64,000 bases of DNA, from contig NZ_VMSO01000003.1 in assembly GCF_008691045.1 (NCBI RefSeq), forward strand, positions 62,001 through 126,000. The letters run 5' to 3'. Position numbers and translations under genes: made by a program. Below are positions 50,506 through 61,019 of this stretch, in pieces (the first letter of the stretch is position 1; the number at the start of each line of letters is the position of its first letter). The DNA is from Mediterraneibacter catenae (GTDB lineage Bacteria; Bacillota; Clostridia; Lachnospirales; Lachnospiraceae). The notes beneath the pieces are model-generated. The model searched no databases. It saw nothing but the letters and a program-made list of their open reading frames with translations, and had not been told where the DNA came from.

Positions 50506-51939
50506 TCAGTTGTTCACTGAGTGGTGCGCCGGATATGAATCGACGGTCAGCGCCTCGAATGCATATCCCTGGCTGCGGTAATGCTTGATGATATCCGGCA
50601 GCGCCTCCACGGTCGTACCTTTTGCGTCTGTATCATGCATCAGGATATTTATGTGCTGTGCGCTGCAGGAGGTCGCGTTTTTGATAAGCGTCTTTACCGG
50701 AATATTATTTCCGCTGGCATCGGTGGAATCGCAGTTCCAGTCAAAATACTGGTAGCCTTTTTCCTGTACTTTCTTTGTGAGTTTTGTCATGAGGCCCGGG
50801 CTGTACTGTTTGCTGACTGTATTGCTCGAACCGCCCGGGAAACGGATCAGTTTAGATTCGACTCCCGTGGCTTCCTTTACCATATCGGAGATTTTCTGCA
50901 GATCCTTAAAATAAGCCTCTTCGGAAGCGTATACTTCCGCATAGTTATGAGTATAAGTGTGGAGAGCTACGACGCTTCCCTGGTCAACGATGCGTTTGAG
51001 CACATCGTTGTGCTTCTGGTTATTTCCTGTTACGAAGAAAGTAGCTTTTGCATTATATTTATTCAGGATATCCAGAATCTTATCTGTATGTGCAGACGGA
51101 CCGTCGTCAAATGTGAGATAAACGACTTTGCGGTTATAGTCACGGTCCTTTTTGACTGTGACTGTTCTCACGGTTGTTGCTTCATTTCCTGAACGGTCCT
51201 TTGTCGTGTATGTTACTTCATAAGTGCCCGGTGTGGCAAAATCGACCTGGTCTGAGTTGACAGAGAAATGCGGCTTGGGATCCATGTCGTCGGTTACGGT
51301 GACCCCATCCTCAAAATCTATAGTCTTTCCCTGCATGACTTCCACATTGTCAGCGCCCTGGACAACAGGCGGAGTAGTATCCTTTTTGCGTGTAAGTGTT
51401 GTAGTTCCGACTGTTTCATTGCCGGAAGTGTCCGTGGCGGCGATTTCTACATCGTAAGTTCCTTCCTTGTCCCAGGCGCCCTGCTCCTTGAAGCGGACGG
51501 ATACCTCTGTCAGATCCTTTGTTTCTTTTACAAATTTATCAGGAGTAATCTTTTCTACAAGATCTGTCGTACAGGGCTTTAATGTCAGTTCCGGCGGAGT
51601 AGTGTCCTCCACTTTGACAGTTGCCTTGTACTCATGCCCGCGGCAGGTGTATGTGACAGGATATTCTCCGAGCTGTTCGATGTTCGCCCCGGATTTGATG
51701 TCTACATCTGATTTGTCGGCAAAGTATAGATGTTTGACATTGTCCCACGGATCGAACGGCTCCATTAGTTCGTGTTTTATGACTGTATCTTTCAGCTTGA
51801 CCGGATGCGTATACAGATACGCAAAGATTCCGGATGCAATGAGAACCGGGATGAGCAGTATGATTGCTGAGATTTTTAGTAACAGTACCCGTCTGCGTCT
51901 TCTTTTACGTGTGATTTTTTTTGTGTTTTTTTTCGTCAT
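50506..51939 (-). CDS. Membrane-anchored polysaccharide deacetylase with Ig-like domains
   Basis: This 477-residue protein has a basic N-terminus and one membrane helix (about residues 20-45). Residues about 55-265 form three Ig-like/HYR-type beta domains with repeated TTPPxxT and TYxVxYTxxDxSGN motifs. The C-terminal NodB domain (about 268-475) contains VVYLTFDDGPSAHTDK with the metal Asp, HTYTHNYAE, RFPGGSSN and ILMHDTDAK. It would deacetylate peptidoglycan or an acetylated cell-surface glycan and so resist lysozyme. It stands alone, with no nearby glycosyl transferases. Confidence 0.92.
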   Translation of the reverse strand: MTKKNTKKITRKRRRRRVLLLKISAIILLIPVLIASGIFAYLYTHPVKLKDTVIKHELMEPFDPWDNVKHLYFADKSDVDIKSGANIEQLGEYPVTYTCRGHEYKATVKVEDTTPPELTLKPCTTDLVEKITPDKFVKETKDLTEVSVRFKEQGAWDKEGTYDVEIAATDTSGNETVGTTTLTRKKDTTPPVVQGADNVEVMQGKTIDFEDGVTVTDDMDPKPHFSVNSDQVDFATPGTYEVTYTTKDRSGNEATTVRTVTVKKDRDYNRKVVYLTFDDGPSAHTDKILDILNKYNAKATFFVTGNNQKHNDVLKRIVDQGSVVALHTYTHNYAEVYASEEAYFKDLQKISDMVKEATGVESKLIRFPGGSSNTVSKQYSPGLMTKLTKKVQEKGYQYFDWNCDSTDASGNNIPVKTLIKNATSCSAQHINILMHDTDAKGTTVEALPDIIKHYRSQGYAFEALTVDSYPAHHSVNN

Positions 51940-52076
51940 ATTCCCCTCTTTTGTACAAATAAATATTACTGTTGTGGATAGTTATAGCATGTTTGCGGCT
52001 TCAATATACTAGGTTGGGATCATATATGCAAGTGGGTTACACAAATTCTAAACAAAAGTACAGAAAATATTAAGAA

Positions 52077-52105
52077 TTGACCATTTTTTCCCCTTTGGGT
52101 ATACT
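52077..52105 (+). promoter_or_regulatory. Promoter of the six-helix membrane protein gene
   Basis: TTGACC (52077-52082), a 17-bp spacer and TATACT (52100-52105) lie 39 bp before the start codon. Confidence 0.75.
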
Positions 52106-52144
52106 ATACACGATACATTTTGGCAGTATGAAAAGGAAGCTTAT

Positions 52145-53197
52145 ATGGAACGGCACAATATGAATATAGATGATAACAGACAGAATGATACAGGAAGAAA
52201 GACGGAAGAAAAACGAAGCGGCGGACGCCTGAGAAATCTGAGCAGGGCATTATACATGGAGCTGCGAGAGCACAGGAGTTCGTTTATCGTGTACTTTACA
52301 CTGCGCATACTCGTGATCGTTATGATGATCCTGCAGCTTCTGAACCGCAATTATGAAAATGTGTTCCTTTGTGCGCTGACGCTGGTCCTGCTGATCATGC
52401 CCAGTCTCGTGCAGATTACGTTCAAAGTAGAGCTGCCGACGACATTGGAGATTATTATACTGATTTTTATTTTTGCAGCCGAGATACTGGGAGAAATCAG
52501 TGAGTTCTATCTGGTATTTCCTTTCTGGGATTCAGTGCTCCATACGCTGAATGGCTTTCTGGCAGCAGCTATTGGTTTCTCTATGGTCGATCTGCTCAAC
52601 CGGAGTGAGAAAATTATGTTCAACCTGTCGCCGCTGTTTATGGCGATTGTTGCTTTCTGCTTCTCCATGACGATCGGCGTAGTATGGGAATTTTTTGAGT
52701 TCATGATGGATCAGGTGATCGGATATGACATGCAGAAAGACACGATAATCCATACGATCAGATCGGTGACGCTTGATCCGGCCGGGCGAAATGTACCTTA
52801 TGTGATCAATAATATTACGGAGACAGCGGTGAATGGGAAGGAGCTTGAACTTGGCGGATATCTGGATATCGGACTGATCGATACGATGCAGGATCTGATC
52901 GTCAATTTTATCGGGGCTTTTATCTTTTCTGTGATTGGATTCTTCTATGTCAAAAACAGAGGAAAAGGTGTGTTTGCAGGCTGTTTCATTCCGAGGCGGA
53001 AAGCGAAAGACAAAGATTTTCTGAAAATCGCCAGAGAAATCGGGGAGAACGGAGAAGATGTAAAGGAGATTGTGCGTCAGAATGCGGCTCGGAATACAGC
53101 ATCAGAAGCGCCTGCCGCGGCCGGACCGGGAACGGAGCGAGAGACGCCAGACCAGTTTCCAAAGGAGGAAGAAAAGGAAGGCTCCGAGAACAGTTGA
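52145..53197 (+). CDS. Multi-pass membrane protein (DUF2238/YjdF-like)
   Basis: This 350-residue membrane protein has about six helices between residues 45 and 285, with charged ends. Characteristic segments are FWDSVLHTLNGFLAAAIGFSMVDL and MTIGVVWEFFEFMMDQVIG, similar to the DUF2238/YjdF group whose function is unknown. The C-terminal 50 residues are hydrophilic, rich in Glu and Pro, and their codons overlap the end of the oppositely transcribed YwaF-like gene by 96 bases. AAGGAAG lies about 8 bases before the ATG. Confidence 0.75.
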   Translation: MERHNMNIDDNRQNDTGRKTEEKRSGGRLRNLSRALYMELREHRSSFIVYFTLRILVIVMMILQLLNRNYENVFLCALTLVLLIMPSLVQITFKVELPTTLEIIILIFIFAAEILGEISEFYLVFPFWDSVLHTLNGFLAAAIGFSMVDLLNRSEKIMFNLSPLFMAIVAFCFSMTIGVVWEFFEFMMDQVIGYDMQKDTIIHTIRSVTLDPAGRNVPYVINNITETAVNGKELELGGYLDIGLIDTMQDLIVNFIGAFIFSVIGFFYVKNRGKGVFAGCFIPRRKAKDKDFLKIAREIGENGEDVKEIVRQNAARNTASEAPAAAGPGTERETPDQFPKEEEKEGSENS

Positions 53198-53848
53198 TGC
53201 GATATAGAGCAGGATGACACCGGTGTTTCCGAGAAAAGGAAGCAGATTGCGGAAAATAACCTGCTGCATCCTGTAATCAGGATTAATATAGAACATATTA
53301 ATCGTGCCGAATTTATCCAGAGACAGATTAAGCAGTTCTGCGATCAGGCAGCAGGACAGGTACAAAAGAGTACTGTATAGAAATGGACGCAGTGGAAACG
53401 CAGAGAGAAGTGTGCGCGAAAACAGCGTCTTTTCTTTGTCTGACCTGAGCGTGCAGATATATGTGAAGCCTGCTGTAAAACCGATTATGATGAGAAGGAT
53501 ATGCCACAGGTAGGAGTGTATAGTGAGTGCGGGGAGAGGATAATGCAGTCCGCTTGTGTCAGCAAACACGGCAATCCCTCCCAGCAGACAGTAGCACATG
53601 AGGAATGCGAGAATAGTAAGGCGGGCGTTTTTGTGCCGCAGCCACGGATATGCGAGGAGAATATACATGGGAATGCTGCAGAGCTGGAAAGGAAAATACC
53701 ACCAGTTGTAGCTCCCGCCTCCAAGGGTGAATGTCAGGGCAAACTGCTTCCATATCTCGCTGGACAGCATGATGATACCGCAGAGAAAGAAGAAAATGTC
53801 TGATATATGGGAAAAATATGATAACGTTGAAAAATTTCTCTTGTTCAT
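53102..53848 (-). CDS. YwaF/TIGR02206-like integral membrane protein
   Basis: This 248-residue protein has seven predicted helices. It resembles the YwaF family (conserved WWYFPFQLCSIPMYILL region, HSYLWHILLIIIGFTAG, then a helical C-terminus), whose function is unknown. It is expressed convergently to the preceding gene; the last 96 bases are shared with it on the opposite strand, coding for its basic tail LSLRSRSGRGRRF. The ATG at 53848 has a ribosome site on the minus strand (AAGAGGTG). Confidence 0.78.
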   Translation of the reverse strand: MNKRNFSTLSYFSHISDIFFFLCGIIMLSSEIWKQFALTFTLGGGSYNWWYFPFQLCSIPMYILLAYPWLRHKNARLTILAFLMCYCLLGGIAVFADTSGLHYPLPALTIHSYLWHILLIIIGFTAGFTYICTLRSDKEKTLFSRTLLSAFPLRPFLYSTLLYLSCCLIAELLNLSLDKFGTINMFYINPDYRMQQVIFRNLLPFLGNTGVILLYIASTVLGAFLFFLLWKLVWRLSLRSRSGRGRRF

Positions 53849-54139
53849 TTATGCACCTCTTCTATATTATAGCGCAAACAGGGGAATGTTTATACCGGAT
53901 TGCTGTTTTTTGAATTATAGCAGGATGAAAATAAACGTTATATTGTACGAAACATACAAATAATTAATAATTTTTCGGTGGTTTTATACAAAATGATATG
54001 CGGCGGAGGAAAAGGGAAGGAGATTTATGTAAAACACATAAAAAATCAATAAAAGATCATTCTGTGCAAGTTGAGAAAAAGGACAAAATGAAATAAAAAA
54101 TGTCCGTCCGGGCGTCTTGAGTTTTACTGTGTGAAAATA

Positions 54140-54168
54140 TTGACAAATTTCGATCCGGGGCGTAATAT
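54140..54168 (+). promoter_or_regulatory. Promoter of the ATP synthase operon
   Basis: A perfect TTGACA (54140-54145), a 17-bp spacer and TAATAT (54163-54168) lie about 240 bases before the first atp gene, giving a long leader. In that leader AAAAGAG (54281-54287) and CTCTTTTTTTT (54319-54329) could pair as an attenuator. The stretch 53849-54139 contains no gene, only AT-rich sequence. Confidence 0.75.
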
Positions 54169-54406
54169 TTACTCAGCTTTCCGGAATGCCTATTTAATAA
54201 GAAGAGACAGACGGGAAGCGGACGTCTCCGGAAGAAGGGCAGAACGTGCTTTGACGGAGGCGGACGGCGTGGAACTGAAAAGTGAAAAGAGGATATAAGG
54301 GGTTCAAAGGTGAGCAACTCTTTTTTTTATGCCCAAATCCGCAGCACATACAGTTTCAGCGCGTCAAGTTTACATAGATAATCAAACAGAAAAAGGAGGG
54401 AGCAAT

Positions 54407-55090
54407 ACGGGAAATCTGACAGAAACACTGATGGAAGAGCTGAACTGTGAAACTGTGTTTACTCTTCCGGTTATAGGCGGTATCTCGGAGTCCGTGGTCG
54501 TCACCTGGATCCTTATGGCAGTGCTTGTTCTGTTGTCTGTCATCCTTGTGAGAAATCTTAAGGTTGAGAATCCTGGCAAGGTGCAGCTTGCGCTGGAAGC
54601 AGGCATCGGATGGGCGCAGGATTTCTTTGAGGGGATTATCGGGAAAGAGAACCGGAGGTATGTGCCTTATCTGATCACAGTACTTCTCTATCTTGCGGCA
54701 GCCAATACAGTTGCACCTTTGCTCGGCTTCAAACCGCCGACAAAAGATTTGAACGTGACCGCCGCATTGGCGATTATGAGTATGTGCCTGATTGAATTTT
54801 CGGGAATCCGGAAAAACGGGGTAAAGCATTGGGTAAAACATTTCGCCCAGCCGGTTCCGGTCGTAGCACCGATCATGATACTGGAGATTGTGATCCGGCC
54901 GCTGTCGCTCTGTATGCGACTCTTCGGAAACATGCTGGCGGGATTTGTGGTATTGGAACTTTTGAAATTTTTTGTACCGCTGCTCATACCAATCCCGGTA
55001 AGTTTTTATTTTGACATCTTCGACGGTCTGCTTCAGGCTTATGTATTTGTATTTCTGACAGCGCTGTTTATGACTGAGGAGATGGAATAA
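54407..55090 (+). CDS. atpB: ATP synthase subunit a, with unusual start codon
   Basis: This roughly 227-residue membrane subunit forms the ion half-channels of Fo. It has five hydrophobic helices and the essential Arg in IRPLSLCMRLFGNMLAG; FYFDIFDGLLQAYVFVFLTALFM is the final helix pair. The start is odd: AGGAGG (54394-54399) is followed, after 7 bases, by ACG (54407) rather than ATG. The next ATG is 54431, too far (31 bases) from that site; the ATG at 54329 has no ribosome site. The reading (T/M)GNLTETLMEELNC suits the family N-terminus, so I favour ACG or a mutated/misread ATG. Confidence 0.85.
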   Translation, partial: TGNLTETLMEELNCETVFTLPVIGGISESVVVTWILMAVLVLLSVILVRNLKVENPGKVQLALEAGIGWAQDFFEGIIGKENRRYVPYLITVLLYLAAANTVAPLLGFKPPTKDLNVTAALAIMSMCLIEFSGIRKNGVKHWVKHFAQPVPVVAPIMILEIVIRPLSLCMRLFGNMLAGFVVLELLKFFVPLLIPIPVSFYFDIFDGLLQAYVFVFLTALFMTEEME

Positions 55091-55186
55091 TCCCGCGGCT
55101 GACGGGAAATAAGCTGTGCCCGGATGGAAGGGGCCGGCAGAGATATTTTATAAATCATAAAAGAGTAGAAAAAGGAGATCATTATT

Positions 55187-55411
55187 ATGGAGACAATTAT
55201 TGCTATCGGAGCAGCTATCGCTGTATTAACAGGTATCGGAGCAGGTGTAGGTATCGGAATTGCAACGGGAAAAGCTACAGAGGCAATTGCAAGACAGCCG
55301 GAGGCAGAAGGAAAAATCAGTAAGAACCTGATTCTTGGATGTGCACTTGCAGAGGCAACGGCTATCTACGGATTCATTATCGGACTTCTGATCATCATCC
55401 TTCTTCAGTAA
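55187..55411 (+). CDS. atpE: ATP synthase subunit c
   Basis: This 74-residue hairpin of two membrane helices forms the rotor ring. The loop is ARQPEAEGK and the ion-binding carboxylate is Glu in [12 protein letters not shown] of helix 2. Compared with Na+-coupled rings (Gln in helix 1, Glu-Ser/Thr in helix 2), the Gln position is Ile and the Ser position is Ala. Proton coupling is therefore more likely; this is inference from an eye alignment. AAAGGAG lies upstream of the ATG. It is the second gene of the operon. Confidence 0.95.
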   Translation: METIIAIGAAIAVLTGIGAGVGIGIATGKATEAIARQPEAEGKISKNLILGCALAEATAIYGFIIGLLIIILLQ

Positions 55412-55470
55412 TATCGCAGACTGAACTGTTACGAATTTAGAGAAGATAACATGAAAGGTGGATTGCAAAG

Positions 55471-55971
55471 GTGATTTCAATAGACTTGAACCTTGTCTGG
55501 ACCATCATCAACCTTGTTGTTCTTTATCTTTTGCTGAAACATTTTCTCATTGGGCCTGTGATGAACATTATGGAGCAGAGAAAACTGATGATCGAGGAAG
55601 GATTCAGAAATGCACAGACCGCACAGGACGATGCCAACAGACTGAAGCAGGAGTATGAGACAGCGCTTAGCGGAGCGAAACAGGAATCTGTACAGCTGAT
55701 CGAGGATGCCAGAAAGAGTGCAAAAGCAGAGTACGACCGCATTATCATCGAAGCGGGAGAAAAAGCTGACACGATGCTTGAATCCGCGAAAGAGAGCGTG
55801 CGCGTAGAGCGTGAGCAGACGATGAAAGAACTGAAGTCCCAGATCGCAGGGCTTGCTGCTGCATCAGCGGCAAAGATCATCAGCGGAAATGCAGATGAGA
55901 AAGAGAGTCAGGACCTGTACGATCAGTTTTTGAAAGAAGCAGGTGAGAACGATGGCAATGCAGACAAATAA
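55471..55971 (+). CDS. atpF: ATP synthase subunit b
   Basis: This 166-residue stator subunit has an N-terminal membrane helix (about residues 6-24) followed by a long, charged coiled coil rich in Glu, Lys and Ala that reaches up to F1. The start is GTG 55471, behind AAAGGTGG at 9 bases spacing. The sequence NLVWTIINLVVLYLLLKHFL is typical for Firmicutes. It overlaps atpH by about 20 bases. Confidence 0.94.
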   Translation: MISIDLNLVWTIINLVVLYLLLKHFLIGPVMNIMEQRKLMIEEGFRNAQTAQDDANRLKQEYETALSGAKQESVQLIEDARKSAKAEYDRIIIEAGEKADTMLESAKESVRVEREQTMKELKSQIAGLAAASAAKIISGNADEKESQDLYDQFLKEAGENDGNADK

Positions 55972-56482
55972 AGAGATACGCTGTTCTTCTCCGGCAGTCT
56001 CATACGGAAAGGTTCTGTTTGAACTGGGGGTTCCTGAAGAGAGTGTGAAAAAGACAAAGGAGATACTTGAGGCTGTTCCGCAGCTTTCGGATTTGTTTAC
56101 GAATCCTACAGTCGCTCTGAAAAAGAAGCAGACGGTGATCGACAGGGTGTTTCCGGAAGATATGCGCAATTTTCTTAAGACAGCGTGCAGGTATCAGAGG
56201 ATGGATCTTATGGACGAGATTTTTGCTGCATACGAAAAGTGCCGGGACGAGCAGGATAAAGTTCTGCATGCCGTTCTGACCTGCACTGTGGCACCGGGAG
56301 ACGAGCAGAAGCGGGGAATGGAAAATTTCCTGAGCAGGAAATACGGTGCCGAAAAAGTACACATCGAAGTACGCTATGACGCAGACCTGCTGGGCGGATT
56401 TATTCTCCGCGCGGGCAGCGATGAGTATGACTGGAGTATGAAAGGACGTCTGGACAGACTTGCGCAGACTCTGGCACACTGA
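55952..56482 (+). CDS. atpH: ATP synthase subunit delta
   Basis: This 176-residue subunit connects F1 to the b stalk. The N-terminal helical bundle starts AVSYGKVLFELGV. The C-terminal part contains DADLLGGFILRAGSDEYDWSMKGRLDRL, the conserved delta-subunit signature. ATG 55952 gives MAMQTNKE; AGGTGA lies 5 bases before. The frame extends to a GTG at 55943. Its coding overlaps the end of atpF. Confidence 0.92.
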   Translation: MAMQTNKEIRCSSPAVSYGKVLFELGVPEESVKKTKEILEAVPQLSDLFTNPTVALKKKQTVIDRVFPEDMRNFLKTACRYQRMDLMDEIFAAYEKCRDEQDKVLHAVLTCTVAPGDEQKRGMENFLSRKYGAEKVHIEVRYDADLLGGFILRAGSDEYDWSMKGRLDRLAQTLAH

Positions 56483-56506
56483 CAAATTAACCTGGAGGTG
56501 AACAAG

Positions 56507-58012
56507 GTGAGTTCAATCAACTCAGATGAGATTATCTCTATTCTCCGAGAAGAGATAGAGAATTTTGATATAATGAGCAAAGACAGCGAGGTCGGTACTG
56601 TCGTATCAGTAGGTGACGGAATTGCTACAATCTACGGAATCGACCACGCAATGTACGGAGAGATCATCACATTCGAGACCGGGCTTAAGGGTATGGTCCA
56701 GGATATTCGCAAGGATGAGATAGGATGTATCCTTTTCGGCAGTGATACGGGGATCCGTGAAGGTACGAAAGTATCCCGTACAGGAAAGAAAGCCGGCGTA
56801 CCTGTCGGTGAGGCGTATATAGGAAGAGTCGTCAATGCGCTCGGAGAAGCAATCGACGGCAGAGGGGAGATCGAGGCGTCCGACTATCGTCCGATCGAGC
56901 AGGAAGCGCCGGGGATCATTGACAGAAAGTCAGTCAGTGTTCCGATGGAGACAGGCATCCTCTCCATTGACGCAATGTTTCCGATCGGCCGCGGTCAGCG
57001 TGAGCTGATCATCGGAGACCGTCAGACGGGAAAGACATCCATTGCCATGGATGCGATCCTGAACCAGAAAGGCAAGGATGTGATCTGCGTCTATGTAGCC
57101 ATAGGCCAGAAGGCATCTACGGTGGCAAAAGTCGTTAATACTCTGAAAACGCACGGCGCTATGGATTATACGATCGTAGTATCCTCCACAGCGAGCGACT
57201 GTGCGCCGCTCCAGTATATCTCGCCGTATGCGGGAACAGCGATGGCAGAGTATTTTATGTATCAGGGGAAAGATGTACTGATCGTGTATGACGACCTGTC
57301 AAAACATGCAGTGGCATACCGCGCCCTGTCCCTTCTCCTCGGACGTTCTCCGGGACGTGAGGCGTATCCGGGAGATGTGTTCTATCTTCATTCAAGGCTG
57401 CTGGAGCGCTCCAGCCGTCTGAGCGAGGAGAAAGGCGGCGGTTCTATTACAGCACTGCCGATCATTGAGACGCAGGCGGGAGACGTGTCCGCCTATATTC
57501 CGACCAATGTGATCTCTATCACTGACGGACAGATATTCCTGGAGAGCGGACTGTTCGCATCGGGTATGAGACCGGCGGTCAATGTAGGTCTTTCTGTATC
57601 CCGTGTAGGTGGCGCTGCACAGACAAAAGCAATGAAGAAAGCGTCGGGAAGTATCCGTATCGATCTGGCACAGTACAGAGAGATGGAGGTGTTCACACAG
57701 TTCAGCTCTGATCTGGACGCTGCAACAAAAGAACAGTTAGAGTACGGCAGCGGACTGATGGAACTGTTAAAGCAGCCGCTGTACCACCCGCTGTCCCTGC
57801 ATGAAAAGGTCATTACTCTCTGCGCTGCGACACATAAAGTCCTTCTGGGAATCAACAAGAAGGAGATCAAGCAGTTCCAGGCGGATATGCTTACCTATTT
57901 CGAAACTGCGCATCCGGAGATCGGAGAGGAGATTGAAGAGAAGAAAGTTCTGTCCGACGAGCTGATCGAGAAGATTGTGAAGACTGCAAAGGCGTTTAAA
58001 GAGAGCAGGTGA
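56507..58012 (+). CDS. atpA: ATP synthase subunit alpha
   Basis: This 501-residue non-catalytic nucleotide-binding subunit of F1 has a complete Walker A (GDRQTGKT), Walker B ([12 protein letters not shown]) and the signature [17 protein letters not shown]. The start is GTG 56507, eight bases after GGAGG; an in-frame GTG at 56498 overlaps that site itself. Length equals that of other alpha subunits. It follows atpH by 24 bases and precedes atpG by 4 bases. Confidence 0.96.
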   Translation: MSSINSDEIISILREEIENFDIMSKDSEVGTVVSVGDGIATIYGIDHAMYGEIITFETGLKGMVQDIRKDEIGCILFGSDTGIREGTKVSRTGKKAGVPVGEAYIGRVVNALGEAIDGRGEIEASDYRPIEQEAPGIIDRKSVSVPMETGILSIDAMFPIGRGQRELIIGDRQTGKTSIAMDAILNQKGKDVICVYVAIGQKASTVAKVVNTLKTHGAMDYTIVVSSTASDCAPLQYISPYAGTAMAEYFMYQGKDVLIVYDDLSKHAVAYRALSLLLGRSPGREAYPGDVFYLHSRLLERSSRLSEEKGGGSITALPIIETQAGDVSAYIPTNVISITDGQIFLESGLFASGMRPAVNVGLSVSRVGGAAQTKAMKKASGSIRIDLAQYREMEVFTQFSSDLDAATKEQLEYGSGLMELLKQPLYHPLSLHEKVITLCAATHKVLLGINKKEIKQFQADMLTYFETAHPEIGEEIEEKKVLSDELIEKIVKTAKAFKESR

Positions 58013-58016
58013 TAAC

Positions 58017-58901
58017 ATGGCAAATATCAGAGAGATACAGAGCCGTATCAACAGTGTCAAAGATACGATGAAGATCACGAATGCGATGTACATGATCTCT
58101 TCTTCTAAGCTGACGCAGGCGAAGAAAAAGCTTCAGGATACAGAACCGTACTTTTACGCACTTCAGGGTGAAATTTCAAGAATCCTGCGCCATCTTCCCG
58201 AACTGGAGCACAAGTATTTCGATAAGAGAGAGAAAGTGCCGCAGGATGAGCGGAAGATCGCTTCGATCGTAGTCACGGCGGACAAGGGACTTGCCGGGGC
58301 ATACAATCATAATATCGAGAAGCTGGAAGAGGAGATCCTGGCAAAACCGGGAATCCATAAGCTGTTTGTTGTGGGAGAGCTGGGAAGGCATTATTTTGCA
58401 AAACGCGGGCAGGAAATTGATACACATTTCAGATATACAGTACAGAAACCGACCATGCACCGGGCGAGAGACATCTCGGGCGTGCTGCTCGAACAGTTTG
58501 AAAACGGCGAGCTGGACGAGATATATATTGTGTATACAAGGATGGAGAACTCCGTCCAGTCCGAGGCAGAAGTGATGAGACTTCTTCCGCTGGAGAGGAG
58601 CTCGTTCAACGAGATGAAGATGCCTCTCAATGTGCATCGTGAGTCTATCGAGCTGTATCCTTCCGCTGAGGCGGTGATGGATAGTATCGTGCCCAACTAT
58701 GTGACCGGTATGATATACGGTTGTCTTGTCCAGTCGTATGCGAGTGAGCACAATGCCCGTATGATGGCGATGAAATCGGCGACAGACAGTGCCAAGGATC
58801 TGATCCATGATCTGTCGATCGCGTACAACAGAGCGCGTCAGGCGGCGATCACGCAGGAGATCACAGAGGTATGTGCAGGCGCCAGGGCACAGCAGAAGTA
58901 G
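58017..58901 (+). CDS. atpG: ATP synthase subunit gamma
   Basis: This 294-residue central-shaft subunit has an N-terminal coiled-coil start ANIREIQSRINSVKDTMKIT and a C-terminal ending with ATDSAKDLIHDLSIAYNRARQAAITQEITE, both diagnostic. GVLLEQF and similar Rossmann-like segments lie between. AGAGCAGGTGATAAC lies in front of the ATG. Order within the operon is standard (A-G-D-C). Confidence 0.96.
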   Translation: MANIREIQSRINSVKDTMKITNAMYMISSSKLTQAKKKLQDTEPYFYALQGEISRILRHLPELEHKYFDKREKVPQDERKIASIVVTADKGLAGAYNHNIEKLEEEILAKPGIHKLFVVGELGRHYFAKRGQEIDTHFRYTVQKPTMHRARDISGVLLEQFENGELDEIYIVYTRMENSVQSEAEVMRLLPLERSSFNEMKMPLNVHRESIELYPSAEAVMDSIVPNYVTGMIYGCLVQSYASEHNARMMAMKSATDSAKDLIHDLSIAYNRARQAAITQEITEVCAGARAQQK

Positions 58902-60332
<1,431 letters not shown>

Positions 60333-60363
60333 AAGTGCACAATAGAACAGGAGTGTATGCATA

Positions 60364-60783
60364 ATGGATACATTTGGTCTGAAAATCATAGCGAGTGACA
60401 AGGTCTTTTATGAGGGCCGCTGCAGAAAACTCATCATTCCTGCTCCGGACGGAGAGAAGGGAATCCTGCCAAATCATGAAAATATGGTAATAGCTATTGC
60501 GGTAGGTACTGCAAAAGTACAGCTTGCAGGCGAAGATGAGTGGAGAGATCTGGCGGTCGGAACCGGGTTCGCAGAGATCGTAAACAACCGTGTCACACTG
60601 CTCGTGGATACCGCAGAAAGACCTGAAGATATCGATGTGCGCCGCGCCCAGGAACAGCAGGAGCGTGCTCAGGAACAGATGCGGCAGAAACAGAGCATAC
60701 AGGAGTATTACCATACCCAGGCGTCCCTCGCCCGGGCAATGACCCGCCTGCGAGTAGCCCAGGATAAAAAGTGGAATATATAG
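60364..60783 (+). CDS. atpC: ATP synthase subunit epsilon
   Basis: This 139-residue F1 subunit inhibits hydrolysis through its C-terminal helices. It has an N-terminal beta sandwich (LKIIASDKVFYEGRCRKLIIPA in part, PDGEKGILPNHENMV) and the two C-terminal helices (RAQEQQERAQEQMRQ, YHTQASLARAMTRLRVAQD). ATG 60364 has AGGAG about 10 bases upstream. It is the last gene of the operon and is followed by a large hairpin. Confidence 0.95.
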   Translation: MDTFGLKIIASDKVFYEGRCRKLIIPAPDGEKGILPNHENMVIAIAVGTAKVQLAGEDEWRDLAVGTGFAEIVNNRVTLLVDTAERPEDIDVRRAQEQQERAQEQMRQKQSIQEYYHTQASLARAMTRLRVAQDKKWNI

Positions 60784-60795
60784 CAACAACTCAGC

Positions 60796-60857
60796 CCATA
60801 TAAAGAGCTCCGGACAAAACCATGCTTGCATGAGTTTTTCCGGGGCTTTTTATATGG
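60796..60857 (+). terminator. Large hairpin terminating the ATP synthase operon
   Basis: CCATATAAA-AGC-CCGGA and their complements pair over 62 bases, with inner stem AAAAC-CATGC / GCATG-GTTTT and a 2-base tip. The stem AGCTCCGG...CCGGGGCT is followed directly by TTTTTAT, so it can function as a terminator inside the larger palindrome. Confidence 0.75.
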
Positions 60858-60872
60858 AGGGAGCGCCCGAAT

Positions 60873-61019
60873 ATGAGCAAAGAAGCGGCGGAAGCCGCGG
60901 TAAGCACGTTAGTGCGGCTTTGCGAATGGCGCGGCAGAGTTGTTGCGGACGTGGCGCGCAAAGAAGCGGCGGAAGCCGCGGTAAGCACGTTAGTGCGGCT
61001 TTGCGAATGGCGCGACTGA
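60873..61019 (+). repeat. Two 57-bp direct repeats, 81-bp period, in an open 48-codon frame
   Basis: 60877-60933 and 60958-61014 are identical 57-bp blocks; the 24-base spacers and flanks after them are also similar, so the unit is about 81 bp duplicated. The period equals 27 codons and the frame from ATG 60873 stays open, giving a 48-residue peptide with KEAAEAAVSTLVRLCEWR twice. Each unit also folds (AAGCC...GCAC-gtta-GTGC-GGCTT). It could be an extragenic palindromic repeat family or a small gene. GGAGGGAG lies 11-14 bases upstream of the ATG. Confidence 0.7.

Noticed and set aside
60877..61014. CRISPR array at the two 57-bp repeats
   Set aside because: Only two copies, unit too long, spacer 24 bases similar rather than unique, no cas genes nearby.
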